Below are positions 22,633 to 30,136 of a stretch of 34,101 nucleotides of DNA, piece after piece. This stretch comes from an uncultured Candidatus Actinomarina sp. (GTDB taxonomy: Bacteria; Actinomycetota; Acidimicrobiia; Actinomarinales; Actinomarinaceae). Both the position numbers and the translations under genes were made by a program. Every line of letters starts with the position of its first letter. Positions within the stretch are counted from its first letter, which is position 1. Location: positions 1-34,101 of the forward strand of contig CABYIX010000011.1 in NCBI GenBank assembly GCA_902519215.1, given 5' to 3'. Below the pieces are notes generated by a model. That model saw nothing but the letters and a program-made list of their open reading frames with translations. It searched no databases and was not told where the DNA came from.

Positions 22633-22647
22633 CTCAGGTTTTTTTTC

Positions 22648-22736
22648 GGAGGGATCGCATAGTCTGGCCTAGTGCGCACGCTTGGAAAGCGTGTAAGGGT
22701 TTATCCCCTTCGAGGGTTCGAATCCCTCTCCCTCCG
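22648..22736 (+). tRNA. tRNA-Ser (GGA)
   Basis: Class II tRNA with a long variable arm: acceptor GGAGGGA/TCCCTCC, anticodon loop TTGGAAA (GGA), variable arm around AAGGG...CCCTT, T-loop GTTCGAATC, discriminator G. CCA is not encoded. Confidence 0.95.
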
Positions 22737-22753
22737 CAAAAAACAGACCATCT

Positions 22754-22839
22754 GGAGGGATGGCCGAGCGGACGAAGGCGATAGTCTTGAAAACTATTGT
22801 ATGTATTCCATACCGTGGGTTCGAATCCCACTCCCTCCG
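22754..22839 (+). tRNA. tRNA-Ser (TGA)
   Basis: Class II tRNA: acceptor GGAGGGA/TCCCTCC identical to the preceding tRNA, anticodon loop CTTGAAA (TGA), variable arm GTATGTATTCCATAC, T-loop GTTCGAATC, discriminator G. CCA is not encoded. Confidence 0.95.
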
Positions 22840-22846
22840 CTGACTT

Positions 22847-22936
22847 GGAGAGGTGACTGAGTGGCCTAAAGTGCTCGCCTGCTAAGCGAGTGGGGAAGAA
22901 ATTCCCTCGAGGGTTCGAATCCCTCCCTCTCCGCCA
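22847..22936 (+). tRNA. tRNA-Ser (GCT)
   Basis: Class II tRNA: acceptor GGAGAGG/CCTCTCC, anticodon loop CTGCTAA (GCT), long variable arm, T-loop GTTCGAATC, discriminator G at 22933. This is the only tRNA in the window whose CCA end (22934-22936) is encoded. Confidence 0.95.
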
Positions 22937-22937
22937 T

Positions 22938-23011
22938 GCGCCTGTAGCTTAATTGGATAGAGCATCTGATTACGGATCAGAAGGTTGGGGGTTCGACTCC
23001 CTCCAGGCGTG
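22938..23011 (+). tRNA. tRNA-Arg (ACG)
   Basis: Acceptor GCGCCTG/CAGGCGT with a terminal G-U pair, anticodon loop TTACGGA (ACG), T-loop GTTCGACTC, discriminator G. A34 is the base TadA converts to inosine so that one tRNA reads CGU, CGC and CGA. CCA is not encoded. Confidence 0.95.
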
Positions 23012-23020
23012 CTCAATGTA

Positions 23021-23046
23021 TTACTAAATAAAAGTAGTAAGTCTTT
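23021..23046 (+). terminator. Possible weak terminator of the tRNA cluster
   Basis: TTACTA (23021-23026) and TAGTAA (23035-23040) form a 6-bp A/T-rich stem followed by GTCTTTT. The position after the last tRNA fits, but the stem is weak. Confidence 0.35.
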
Positions 23047-23048
23047 TA

Positions 23049-23633
23049 TTATTTATTTAAAATCTCCATAATTAATGGATGTGCAGATTTTATATCTTCT
23101 ATATCAAAATTGACTTGATATTTTAGTTTATAGAACTTTACTGCTGACTCTCTTGTGCCATCCCATTCAACCGATACAAGATCCATTGCGGTTAAATCTA
23201 GACTGTTTACTATATTTGGATCAGCTCCTGCGTCACTTAGAATCTGAACTATTTCTAATTGACCAAAGAATACAGCACAGAATTGTGCAGTAACACCTTC
23301 ATTATTTTGGATATTTAAATCAGCACCTTCATTTACCAACAAATCCACGACTTCATAATGTCCTTGGCAAGCTGCAATAATTAATGCCGTCTCATCTCTG
23401 CTAGAACCTTTAGAATTTAAATCTGTACCAAAAGCTATATGTTGTTTGATAGATTCAACATCACCTTTTTTAGCTGAAATCCAAATATTGTTAGCAGGTT
23501 CTTTGACTGCTTCTTCAACTTCTATTACTACTGTTTCATTTGTTGAGTTTATGTTATTTTCTTGATTTGAACTACTACAGCTGGTAATAAAAATTAAAGA
23601 GAAAATCAAAATATTTATATTTAATCTCATCAT
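23049..23633 (-). CDS. Ankyrin-repeat lipoprotein
   Basis: A 194-residue product with a lipoprotein signal peptide (LNINILIFSLIFITSC, lipobox ITSC). A polar Asn/Glu-rich linker follows, then ankyrin repeats. One repeat reads DETALIIAACQGHYEVVDLL then VNEGADLN. The next reads EGVTAQFCAVFFGQLEIVQIL then SDAGADPN. A degraded repeat lies on each side. Ankyrin repeats bind proteins, so it probably acts as an adaptor or binding protein outside the membrane. There is no enzyme domain. The start may be the first ATG (TAGGCT box 6 nt upstream) or the second one directly after it. No operon partner is evident. Confidence 0.85.
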   Translation of the reverse strand: MMRLNINILIFSLIFITSCSSSNQENNINSTNETVVIEVEEAVKEPANNIWISAKKGDVESIKQHIAFGTDLNSKGSSRDETALIIAACQGHYEVVDLLVNEGADLNIQNNEGVTAQFCAVFFGQLEIVQILSDAGADPNIVNSLDLTAMDLVSVEWDGTRESAVKFYKLKYQVNFDIEDIKSAHPLIMEILNK

Positions 23634-23680
23634 AATCAGAGCCTAATAGCTCAAAACTATCTTTACTAACTGCTTTTAAC

Positions 23681-24343
23681 TTAGTAGCTCCAAAGAGGTT
23701 CTTCTAAATTCCAGTTAGTTTCATTACCCCAAGTATTTAGATATGTTACTTCATCAACAGAGTTTCTCTTCGCTACTCCCCATTTTCCTAGTGGATAGCC
23801 TGCAGTAATGACAGCATCAATTTTCCAACCTTTATCATTAGGTATATTTAAAATTCCAAACGCTTTTTCAGGTTTAAACATTCCGAGTACTGTAGTTAAA
23901 CAAGTGCCAACACCATGAGCCCTTCCAGCAAGCATAATGCTCCAGATAGCTGGATAAATTGAAGAACCCGTTGGATCATTTCTAGACAAAACAACAAACA
24001 TAGCCGGAACTTTATGGAAGTTTTCTGATAGCCAGGTTGCAGATTTACTAATACGAGCAACTTGTTCAGCTTTTTCATCATTAGGAACATTTGAAGCTCC
24101 CATATCTGCATTTCCTCCATAGAATTCATTTACATAAAAATTCCAAGCCTCTCTATATGAGTCACCCAATTTATTTTTAATTTCTTGATCCGTAACAACA
24201 ATAAATTTCCAACCTTGACGGTTTGAACCACTTGGAGCTCTGATTCCTGCATCAATCATTTGTTTTAAGACTTCTTCTGGAATAGGATCTTCGCTAACTC
24301 GGCGCATTGCTCTGGTTGTATATAAAGCTTCGAAAGCATCCAT
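23681..24343 (-). CDS. Nitroreductase-family FMN oxidoreductase
   Basis: A 220-residue flavoprotein. The start, YTTRAMRRVSEDPIPEEVL, carries the FMN-phosphate-binding R-x-x-RR region. Then comes AGIRAPSGSNRQGWKFIVV with the typical APS-x-x-N-x-Q/W motif, and a later GRAHGVGTCLTTV segment. Members reduce nitro groups, quinones or other substrates with NAD(P)H; the physiological substrate is unknown. The frame extends one codon to a GTG at 24346, but a TAAGAT box lies 6 nt before the ATG at 24343, so I use the ATG. It is divergent from the dienoyl-CoA isomerase gene, and their -10 boxes nearly touch. Confidence 0.87.
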   Translation of the reverse strand: MDAFEALYTTRAMRRVSEDPIPEEVLKQMIDAGIRAPSGSNRQGWKFIVVTDQEIKNKLGDSYREAWNFYVNEFYGGNADMGASNVPNDEKAEQVARISKSATWLSENFHKVPAMFVVLSRNDPTGSSIYPAIWSIMLAGRAHGVGTCLTTVLGMFKPEKAFGILNIPNDKGWKIDAVITAGYPLGKWGVAKRNSVDEVTYLNTWGNETNWNLEEPLWSY

Positions 24344-24349
24344 CACATA

Positions 24350-24362
24350 ATCTTACTAATAT
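24350..24362. promoter_or_regulatory. Back-to-back -10 boxes of two divergent leaderless genes
   Basis: TAAGAT on the minus strand (24355-24350) and TAATAT on the plus strand (24357-24362) are separated by 1 bp. They lie 6 and 7 nt from the two ATGs (24343 and 24370). RNA polymerase could hardly use both at once. Confidence 0.5.
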
Positions 24363-24369
24363 AAATTAA

Positions 24370-25179
24370 ATGGAAGAGAAGTTACTAAAAGAAATTAAAA
24401 ATAATGTTGGATACATATGGATCAACAGACCTGATAAAAAAAACGCTTTAGATGCAGATGTTTGGTTTGGATTACCAGATATTATCAATGAGCTGGATAA
24501 TCATGATGAAGTGCGTTGCATAGTAGTTGCAGGAAAAGGAGATTGTTTTTCTGCTGGAATCGATATAACAATGTTTATGTCAGATTTTCAAATTAATGAA
24601 GATATGTCATCTACACCAGCTGATAGAAAAAAACTAAAGAAACAAATTCAAAAAATGCAAGATGCATTTACTGCATTATCTAAAACCTCAGTACCTGTTA
24701 TTGCTCTAGCTCATGGACATTGTATTGGTGGAGCAACGGCATTAATATCAGCATGTGATATAAGAATTTCAACAAAAGATGCAAGATTTTCAATTGGAGA
24801 AACAAAGTTAGGTCTTGTAGCGGATGTTGGTGTCTTACAAAGAATGCCAAAAATTGTTTCCAAGGGTGATCTCAGGGAGCTTGCTTACACTGGAAGAATA
24901 TTTGATGGAGAATATGCTGAAAAAATAAGATTTATCAGTAGAACTTATGAGAATTTTGATGATCTATATAGTGCTGGAGTTAAGCTTGCAGAAGAAATTG
25001 CCAGTAACGCTTCAAACATTGTGCAAGGTACTAAGCAGGTTTTAGATAAGGGAGAAGACTTAACAACTCAGCAAGCATTAGATTTTGTTCAGCTTTGGAA
25101 TACCAGTTTTTTAATAACTGAAGATTTGAGAGAAGGTGTTACAGCATTTATGGAAAAGAGAAAGCCTAAATTTAATTAA
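24370..25179 (+). CDS. Enoyl-CoA hydratase/isomerase family, dienoyl-CoA isomerase-like
   Basis: A 269-residue crotonase-fold enzyme. It has the CoA-binding segment INRPDKKNALDADVW, the oxyanion-hole motif FSAGIDITMF and HGHCIGGATALISACDIRIS. Glu144 and Asp152 in GETKLGLVADVGVLQRMP have the same 8-residue spacing as the catalytic Glu196 and Asp204 of rat ECH1. That family moves the double bonds of 3,5-dienoyl-CoA to 2,4-dienoyl-CoA during breakdown of unsaturated fatty acids. The assignment within the crotonases is by motif only. A TAATAT box lies 7 nt before the ATG. The 3' end overlaps the convergent dGTPase gene by 8 nt. Confidence 0.85.
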   Translation: MEEKLLKEIKNNVGYIWINRPDKKNALDADVWFGLPDIINELDNHDEVRCIVVAGKGDCFSAGIDITMFMSDFQINEDMSSTPADRKKLKKQIQKMQDAFTALSKTSVPVIALAHGHCIGGATALISACDIRISTKDARFSIGETKLGLVADVGVLQRMPKIVSKGDLRELAYTGRIFDGEYAEKIRFISRTYENFDDLYSAGVKLAEEIASNASNIVQGTKQVLDKGEDLTTQQALDFVQLWNTSFLITEDLREGVTAFMEKRKPKFN

Positions 25180-26152
25180 TTTTTTCAAAAGTTGAGATAG
25201 CAAATCTATCTGTCATACCTGCAACATAATCTACCGAATTTGCAATATCACTTTGGTTTTGAGCATAGTTTTCTGGAAGTTTATCTGGATTTTTTTCAAA
25301 ATGCATTACCAAGGTTTCTACAATTTTCCTTGCTTCAGATCTTTGGTTTAAAGTTTCTTCTCTAAGATATACTTTTTCAAACATGAACTCTCTTAGTTCA
25401 TGCATAATACTTAAAATCTCATCATCCATTTGTAAATCTCCACTGGAGGAAGCTTTAAATATTCCTGAAATTAATGAATTTACCCAAGTTTTCCCAGGAG
25501 AGCCTAATACCGAAGTAATGTTTTTTGGTATATCTTCTACTTTTAGAACACTTGCTCTAATTGCATCTTCAACATCGTGTGATAAGTAAGCTATTCTATC
25601 AGCAAATCTACAAATTAATCCCTCAGGTGAATAGGGAGGTTCTTCATACCTCCAAGGATGTTTTTCAATTCCATTTATTGTTTCTTTTGTAAGATTGAGT
25701 GGTTCTATTACTGAAAGCATTCTGACAGAATTCTCTGAATGACTCCATCCACCATCTAATATTTCATTTAAAACATCTTCGCCAGTATGTCCAAATGGGG
25801 AGTGCCCTACATCATGACCTAAACAAATTGCTTCAGTTAAATCAGGATTTAAGCCTAATGTTTTTGCTATGGATCTTCCAATTTGAGTTACATTAAGCGT
25901 ATGAGTCATCCTAGTAATAAAATGATCACCATCTGGATTGATAAAAACTTGTGTCTTATGTTTTAATCTTCTGAATGTCTTTGAGTGGATTATTCTGTCT
26001 CGATCTCTTTCAAAACATGTTCGAAAAGCATCAGGTTCTTCATCTATATTTCTTCCTAATGAGTTAGCTGCAAATGTCGCATTACTGGATAAAGTAACAC
26101 GCTCATTCTGCTCTCTCCAAATTCTATCTCTTAGAATAAATGAATCATTCAT
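25172..26152 (-). CDS. dgt: Deoxyguanosinetriphosphate triphosphohydrolase-like HD protein
   Basis: A 326-residue HD-domain enzyme that splits dNTPs into deoxynucleosides and triphosphate, adjusting dNTP pools. Visible motifs are HSKTFRRLKHKTQVF, RMTHTLNVTQIGR (His84) and CLGHDVGHSPFGHTGE (His113-Asp114), with a later CRFADRIAYLSHDVEDA carrying the last metal Asp. The order and length fit the shorter dGTPase-like group. It starts 9 nt after the stop of the 5'-nucleotidase gene on the same strand, forming a two-gene nucleotide unit. The 3' end overlaps the dienoyl-CoA isomerase gene by 8 nt. Confidence 0.9.
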   Translation of the reverse strand: MNDSFILRDRIWREQNERVTLSSNATFAANSLGRNIDEEPDAFRTCFERDRDRIIHSKTFRRLKHKTQVFINPDGDHFITRMTHTLNVTQIGRSIAKTLGLNPDLTEAICLGHDVGHSPFGHTGEDVLNEILDGGWSHSENSVRMLSVIEPLNLTKETINGIEKHPWRYEEPPYSPEGLICRFADRIAYLSHDVEDAIRASVLKVEDIPKNITSVLGSPGKTWVNSLISGIFKASSSGDLQMDDEILSIMHELREFMFEKVYLREETLNQRSEARKIVETLVMHFEKNPDKLPENYAQNQSDIANSVDYVAGMTDRFAISTFEKIN

Positions 26153-26161
26153 AGTTTCACT

Positions 26162-26713
26162 TTACAAGTTGTAGTTTTCAAGTAAAGGAGTTAATTCTTC
26201 CCAACTTTTTAAATCAACAGTGCCTTCTACAAATCTGTTGTAGGGCCTAATGAATCTAAGTATGAGCTTGTCTGGTACATTTTTGACAAAGCTTTCTAAC
26301 TGATGAGGAGCGTCATCAATATATACGTCACAGCTAACTTTCCACTTGTCTTCAGTAAAGTGTATTTCTTTTGAAGGTATTTTATTTTCACCTAACCACA
26401 TAAGGGTGTCATGTATTGACCACCATGGTTTTGATGAAATAATTACGATTTCATGACCCTTCAATGAAAGATCTACCAATACCTCAATTGCATTATTGTA
26501 AGTTTTTAAATTTCTAAAAATTGAAGAACCATCAATATCTTTTGCCCAATTCCAGAAATCTATCTCTTCTTCAAAATGAGTTAAAGGCTTTGCGAGACCC
26601 CATTCTGTTATGTCGTTTTCACTTATTTTTTTACCGAAGTCTTTCTTGTAATGTGAGGTCCAACCATCAGTGAAATCGGCAACTACACCATCTAAATCTA
26701 CACCTATTCTCAT
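26162..26713 (-). CDS. 5'(3')-deoxyribonucleotidase-like HAD phosphatase (NT5C type)
   Basis: A 183-residue HAD phosphatase starting MRIGVDLDGVVADF, with nucleophile Asp6 and Asp8. It has VIISSKPWWS (motif II Ser) and CDVYIDDAPHQL (motif IV), matching the NT5C-type 5'-nucleotidase pattern. It should remove phosphate from deoxyribonucleoside monophosphates. The frame is open 17 codons upstream, but a TAAACT box lies exactly 7 nt before the ATG at 26713, and the catalytic strand should be N-terminal, so I use this start. With the adjacent dGTPase gene it forms a unit for deoxynucleotide breakdown. It is divergent from dnaX. Confidence 0.83.
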   Translation of the reverse strand: MRIGVDLDGVVADFTDGWTSHYKKDFGKKISENDITEWGLAKPLTHFEEEIDFWNWAKDIDGSSIFRNLKTYNNAIEVLVDLSLKGHEIVIISSKPWWSIHDTLMWLGENKIPSKEIHFTEDKWKVSCDVYIDDAPHQLESFVKNVPDKLILRFIRPYNRFVEGTVDLKSWEELTPLLENYNL

Positions 26714-26772
26714 TTGACTTAGTTTAATTGTATAGTGCATTATAGAAAGGAAAGATAGTACCATTTATTGAT

Positions 26773-28317
26773 ATGCAAGAAGCCTTTTATAGAAAATATA
26801 GACCAGCTAGCCTTGAAGAGTTAGTTGGCCAATCAGATGCCGTAAAACTTATTCAACAACAGGTTAAAAATAATAATCTTAGTCATGCATATCTATTTTC
26901 TGGACCAAGAGGTGTTGGAAAGACTTCCTTAGCACGAATAATTGCAACAACTCTCGGGTGTGATCCCGTATTTGACATCACGGAAATTGATGCTGCATCA
27001 CACAATAAAGTTGACGACATAAGAGACTTAAATGACAGTATTAATTTTATTGCAAGCAGTCCAGGAAATAAAAGAGTTTTTATTTTAGATGAAGTACACA
27101 TGTTATCAAATGCTGCTTCTAATGCTTTTTTGAAAACACTTGAAGAGCCACCTGCACATGTAATCTTTATCCTTGCAACAACTGAACCAGATCGGGTACT
27201 TGAAACCATTAAAAGCAGGACAACTCATATTGCATTTAAAAGAATCAGTAACGAAGAAATTGTTGAAACGCTAACAAGGATTGCAAAAAGTGAAAAAATT
27301 AAAATTGGCGATGAGGTTTTAAAATATATCTCAAACCAAAGTGAAGGATCTCTTCGTGATGCTATCAATCTCTTTGAACAAACTCACAACACATTTGGAG
27401 ATAAAGCAAATATAGATAATCTTTATAGTATTTTAGGAAAAGTATCAAATGCAGATATGTTCAAAATTATTGAGTCAATAAATGTACAAGATACCTCAGA
27501 AGTTCTCAACATATTGCAATCTAATTACAACAAAGGATTACAACCTTTAGATATTCTAAATTCCTTAACTGGATTATTTAGAAATATATTTTATTTTAAG
27601 TACTTGCCTGATGACGTTAATTATTTAAATATTAGTGAAAATGAAAAAGACTTAGTTAAAAATTCAAATGAATACATAAATGCTAGAGAGCTATCAAGAA
27701 TCCTTGATATTCTTGATGAGCTAAATCAATCTATACAAAGTGCACCTTCCCAGGAATTAAAATTAGAACTATTTTTAATAAAGCTTATTAAACCCGAGCT
27801 AGCCTCGGATATTAAGTCTATTTCAAGAAGGGTAGACCTACTTGAAGGAGAAAGTGCTTCAAGACCTGCTTCAAAAAAAGTAGAAAAAGTAACACAGGAT
27901 ACACAAGAAAATATAGAAAATAAAACTACGAAAAAAAAAATAAGTGAAGAACTAGCACCTCCAAAATCTTCACCAAAAGATATCGGCAATTTTGATGTCT
28001 ACTGGCCAAAAGTTCTTCAGAAAGCAAAAGATGAATTAACTCCTAGGAAATATTCATATTTGACTCTAGTTTCACCAGAGATAGATGATCAAAATAAATT
28101 GATTTTGCTCATTAATAAAGAAAATGAATATTTAATTTCAGAGTTAAATAAATCCAATGATATAAAAGAATTTATTTCTTCATGTATTGCAAAAATGATG
28201 GGAATAAGTATATCTATCGAAATTAAAGCAATTGATGGAGCTTCGGAACGTTTAGTTTCAGAAAATGGTTTTCAGGATAATATAAATGAAGTCTTTGATA
28301 TCAAAAGTATGGATTAG
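26773..28317 (+). CDS. dnaX: DNA polymerase III tau (and likely gamma) subunit, lacking the zinc module
   Basis: The clamp-loader ATPase, 514 residues. It starts FYRKYRPASLEELVGQ, with Walker A GPRGVGKT (44-51), Walker B LDEVHML, and LKTLEEPPAHVIFILATTEP as sensor 1 region. SRT replaces the usual SRC arginine-finger triplet, keeping the Arg. Normally about 20 residues with four zinc-binding Cys lie between Walker A and EIDAAS. Here Cys63 is followed directly by DPVFDITEIDAAS, so the module is gone while the frame is intact. Domains II-III follow to about 370, then a charged linker with an A10 tract (27931-27940) and a weakly conserved C-terminal domain. Slippage at A10 would yield a 389-391-residue gamma-like form. 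Confidence 0.93.
   Translation: MQEAFYRKYRPASLEELVGQSDAVKLIQQQVKNNNLSHAYLFSGPRGVGKTSLARIIATTLGCDPVFDITEIDAASHNKVDDIRDLNDSINFIASSPGNKRVFILDEVHMLSNAASNAFLKTLEEPPAHVIFILATTEPDRVLETIKSRTTHIAFKRISNEEIVETLTRIAKSEKIKIGDEVLKYISNQSEGSLRDAINLFEQTHNTFGDKANIDNLYSILGKVSNADMFKIIESINVQDTSEVLNILQSNYNKGLQPLDILNSLTGLFRNIFYFKYLPDDVNYLNISENEKDLVKNSNEYINARELSRILDILDELNQSIQSAPSQELKLELFLIKLIKPELASDIKSISRRVDLLEGESASRPASKKVEKVTQDTQENIENKTTKKKISEELAPPKSSPKDIGNFDVYWPKVLQKAKDELTPRKYSYLTLVSPEIDDQNKLILLINKENEYLISELNKSNDIKEFISSCIAKMMGISISIEIKAIDGASERLVSENGFQDNINEVFDIKSMD
27931..27940 (+). repeat. A10 homopolymer, candidate slippage site in dnaX
   Basis: Ten A residues encode three Lys and the first base of Ile390. With nine A the next codon is TAA; with eleven A the frame reads AAT AAG TGA. 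Either direction of slippage ends translation within two codons, between the ATPase core and the tau-specific part. Confidence 0.6.
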
Positions 28318-28655
28318 TTTTCTTTAAGATTTAATTCACTTAAAGCTACTGTTATTCTTCTTGATCCTTGGTTCTGAGCACTTTTACAGAGTTCAATAAA
28401 GCTTCTTAATTCACCGGTTCTAAACTTTTTCAATTCGTCCCCTGATTCCACTTTTATATTACGCTCTCTCTCTAAAAGCTTAATTTCTATCTCCTTTGCT
28501 CTTGCTAGGTAGGTGCTACTAACTTCAAAAAGTGTATCAACTCCATCAGCTATTGGAGGATTAATATGACCCATCAGCACATCTATATAGTCATTAATTT
28601 CTTGATGCAACTCTTGTGCACTAGATAAACCTTTTTTAAGTGGAAATTTCTGCAT
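28314..28655 (-). CDS. Hypothetical helical protein, 113 aa
   Basis: No family recognised. The product is soluble, charged and predicted mostly helical, with heptad-like spacing in LARAKEIEIKLLERERNI. Its C-terminus (QGSRRITVALSELNLKEN) could be a strand or amphipathic helix. Its ATG overlaps the stop of the flippase gene (TAATG), so it is probably the last gene of the PHP-flippase run. It shares a TTAG stop overlap with the convergent dnaX gene. There is no signal peptide or membrane helix, so a cytoplasmic accessory role is all that can be inferred. Confidence 0.6.
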   Translation of the reverse strand: MQKFPLKKGLSSAQELHQEINDYIDVLMGHINPPIADGVDTLFEVSSTYLARAKEIEIKLLERERNIKVESGDELKKFRTGELRSFIELCKSAQNQGSRRITVALSELNLKEN

Positions 28656-30136
28656 TATCTTCTTTTTGTAATATTAATATATTCAAATTTTAGCAAACGT
28701 ATTGAAGCATAAGGTATTAAAAATATTATTAACAGACTTATAAATGCACTAATAAACCCTGTAGTTGTGAAGAATTGATTAAGTAAAAAATAAACAATTA
28801 ACAAGATCATAGAAGCTTTAGATAGGTCAATAATCATTGGTTTATTAAGAACTTTTATATCATCAAACTTCACGGTAAAGAGTAATATCAATGAATACAA
28901 AAACAAAGAAAAAGTAATTACAATCGCATATTCTTCTGCAGTTTTATTTCCTGTCATAATTAGTAACAGAACTGCGGTAAACGTTATTAAAGATCCACTT
29001 ACTACAGGGAACCAAAATTTTTTTTGAATATAAAATGATCTTGTTAATATTTGATTTATCGACCAAGGAACTATGGCAAGCGCAATAATAGAGAAGACGC
29101 TACTCACCCTTATTGTGTCTTGGATTGAAAATGCTCCTCGTTCATAAATTAATTCAATTAAAAATTTTGAATTGGAAATACAGAAAACCATTATTGCTCC
29201 GTTTACTGTAAAAAGATAAATAAGCTGCTTTCTAACTAGCAAATTGAGCTCTTTAAAATTATTATTTTTAAATAGCTTCGCTAATAATGGATAACTAGCA
29301 ACTCCTATCGCTTGTGCTATTACACCAACTGGTAACAACGCTATTCTCCTTGCATACCTAAACGAGGCTACACTTCCAGCGCTAAGAATTGATCCAAAAA
29401 TTCTATACAACTGCTCATCAACAACAGCAATTGATTGACCGACCACAAGGGGAAAAGAAACAAAAAGGTATTCTTTGACATATTTTAATTTAGGAGAAGT
29501 GAGATTAAATTTTAACCCAGATCTAGAAGCCCCAATAATTTGTAATACTAGGTGTCCTGCAATAGAGCCAATCAGAGTACCAATCGCAAAACCTCTTACA
29601 GTATTTTCAGGAGTTGATGAGTTGATCCAACCAAATAAAATTATTGAAGAATTGTAAATGACAGGGGCAAAAGCTGTGTAAATAAATTTCTCTCGTAAGT
29701 ATTGATAAGACATGAGTATTGCTCCAATAAAAAAGAAAACTTGACTAAAAATTATTGGAGTAAAGATTTCATTAAAATACTCAATAGATTCAACTCCCAA
29801 AAATTCAGCAAATTTATTTCTAAAACTATAAATTATTACAGAAAACGACACAAACACTATTGAAAGACCGTACAACAAAGAAAGAAAATATTCATTTAGC
29901 TCACCTTCTTTCTTGCTACTCATAAGAGGAATTAAAGTAATCGCTAGATATCCTCCTGCTGAAAGATAAAATAAGAAATCAGGAATTATAAAAGCTAAAT
30001 CTAATGTATCTGCAAATTGTGTAACTCCAACCCATTTTGCAAGAAGAATTTCTCTAAAAAACCCCAATCCTCTGCTAGCAGCATATGAAAAGGTGACAAT
30101 AGAAATTGAACCAATTAGTTTTTTATAACTTTGCAT
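28655..30136 (-). CDS. MurJ/MviN-family lipid flippase-like membrane protein
   Basis: A 493-residue protein with about 13-14 hydrophobic helices and the MOP-superfamily start SYAASRGLGFFREILLAKWVG. It continues ADTLDLAFIIPDFLFYL, the equivalent of the A-x-x-IPN motif, with a later SVASFRYARRIALLPVGV segment typical of MurJ/MviN. MurJ moves lipid II across the membrane for peptidoglycan synthesis. Whether this is the housekeeping MurJ or a paralogue for another lipid-linked sugar cannot be decided. I chose the ATG at 30136 because a GGAAG ribosome-binding site lies 7 nt before it; the frame extends to 30154. It overlaps the PHP gene by 14 nt. Confidence 0.82.
   Translation of the reverse strand: MQSYKKLIGSISIVTFSYAASRGLGFFREILLAKWVGVTQFADTLDLAFIIPDFLFYLSAGGYLAITLIPLMSSKKEGELNEYFLSLLYGLSIVFVSFSVIIYSFRNKFAEFLGVESIEYFNEIFTPIIFSQVFFFIGAILMSYQYLREKFIYTAFAPVIYNSSIILFGWINSSTPENTVRGFAIGTLIGSIAGHLVLQIIGASRSGLKFNLTSPKLKYVKEYLFVSFPLVVGQSIAVVDEQLYRIFGSILSAGSVASFRYARRIALLPVGVIAQAIGVASYPLLAKLFKNNNFKELNLLVRKQLIYLFTVNGAIMVFCISNSKFLIELIYERGAFSIQDTIRVSSVFSIIALAIVPWSINQILTRSFYIQKKFWFPVVSGSLITFTAVLLLIMTGNKTAEEYAIVITFSLFLYSLILLFTVKFDDIKVLNKPMIIDLSKASMILLIVYFLLNQFFTTTGFISAFISLLIIFLIPYASIRLLKFEYINITKRR

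Noticed and set aside
22614-22646. GAGAT/ATCTC repeat plus T8 as a tadA terminator
   Set aside because: The stem is 5 bp with a long loop and 3 nt between stem and T-run. The same bases hold the -10 box of the tRNA promoter, which explains them better.
22634-22860. Open frames on both strands across the tRNA-Ser genes
   Set aside because: They run through clear tRNA cloverleafs and encode only translated tRNA sequence.
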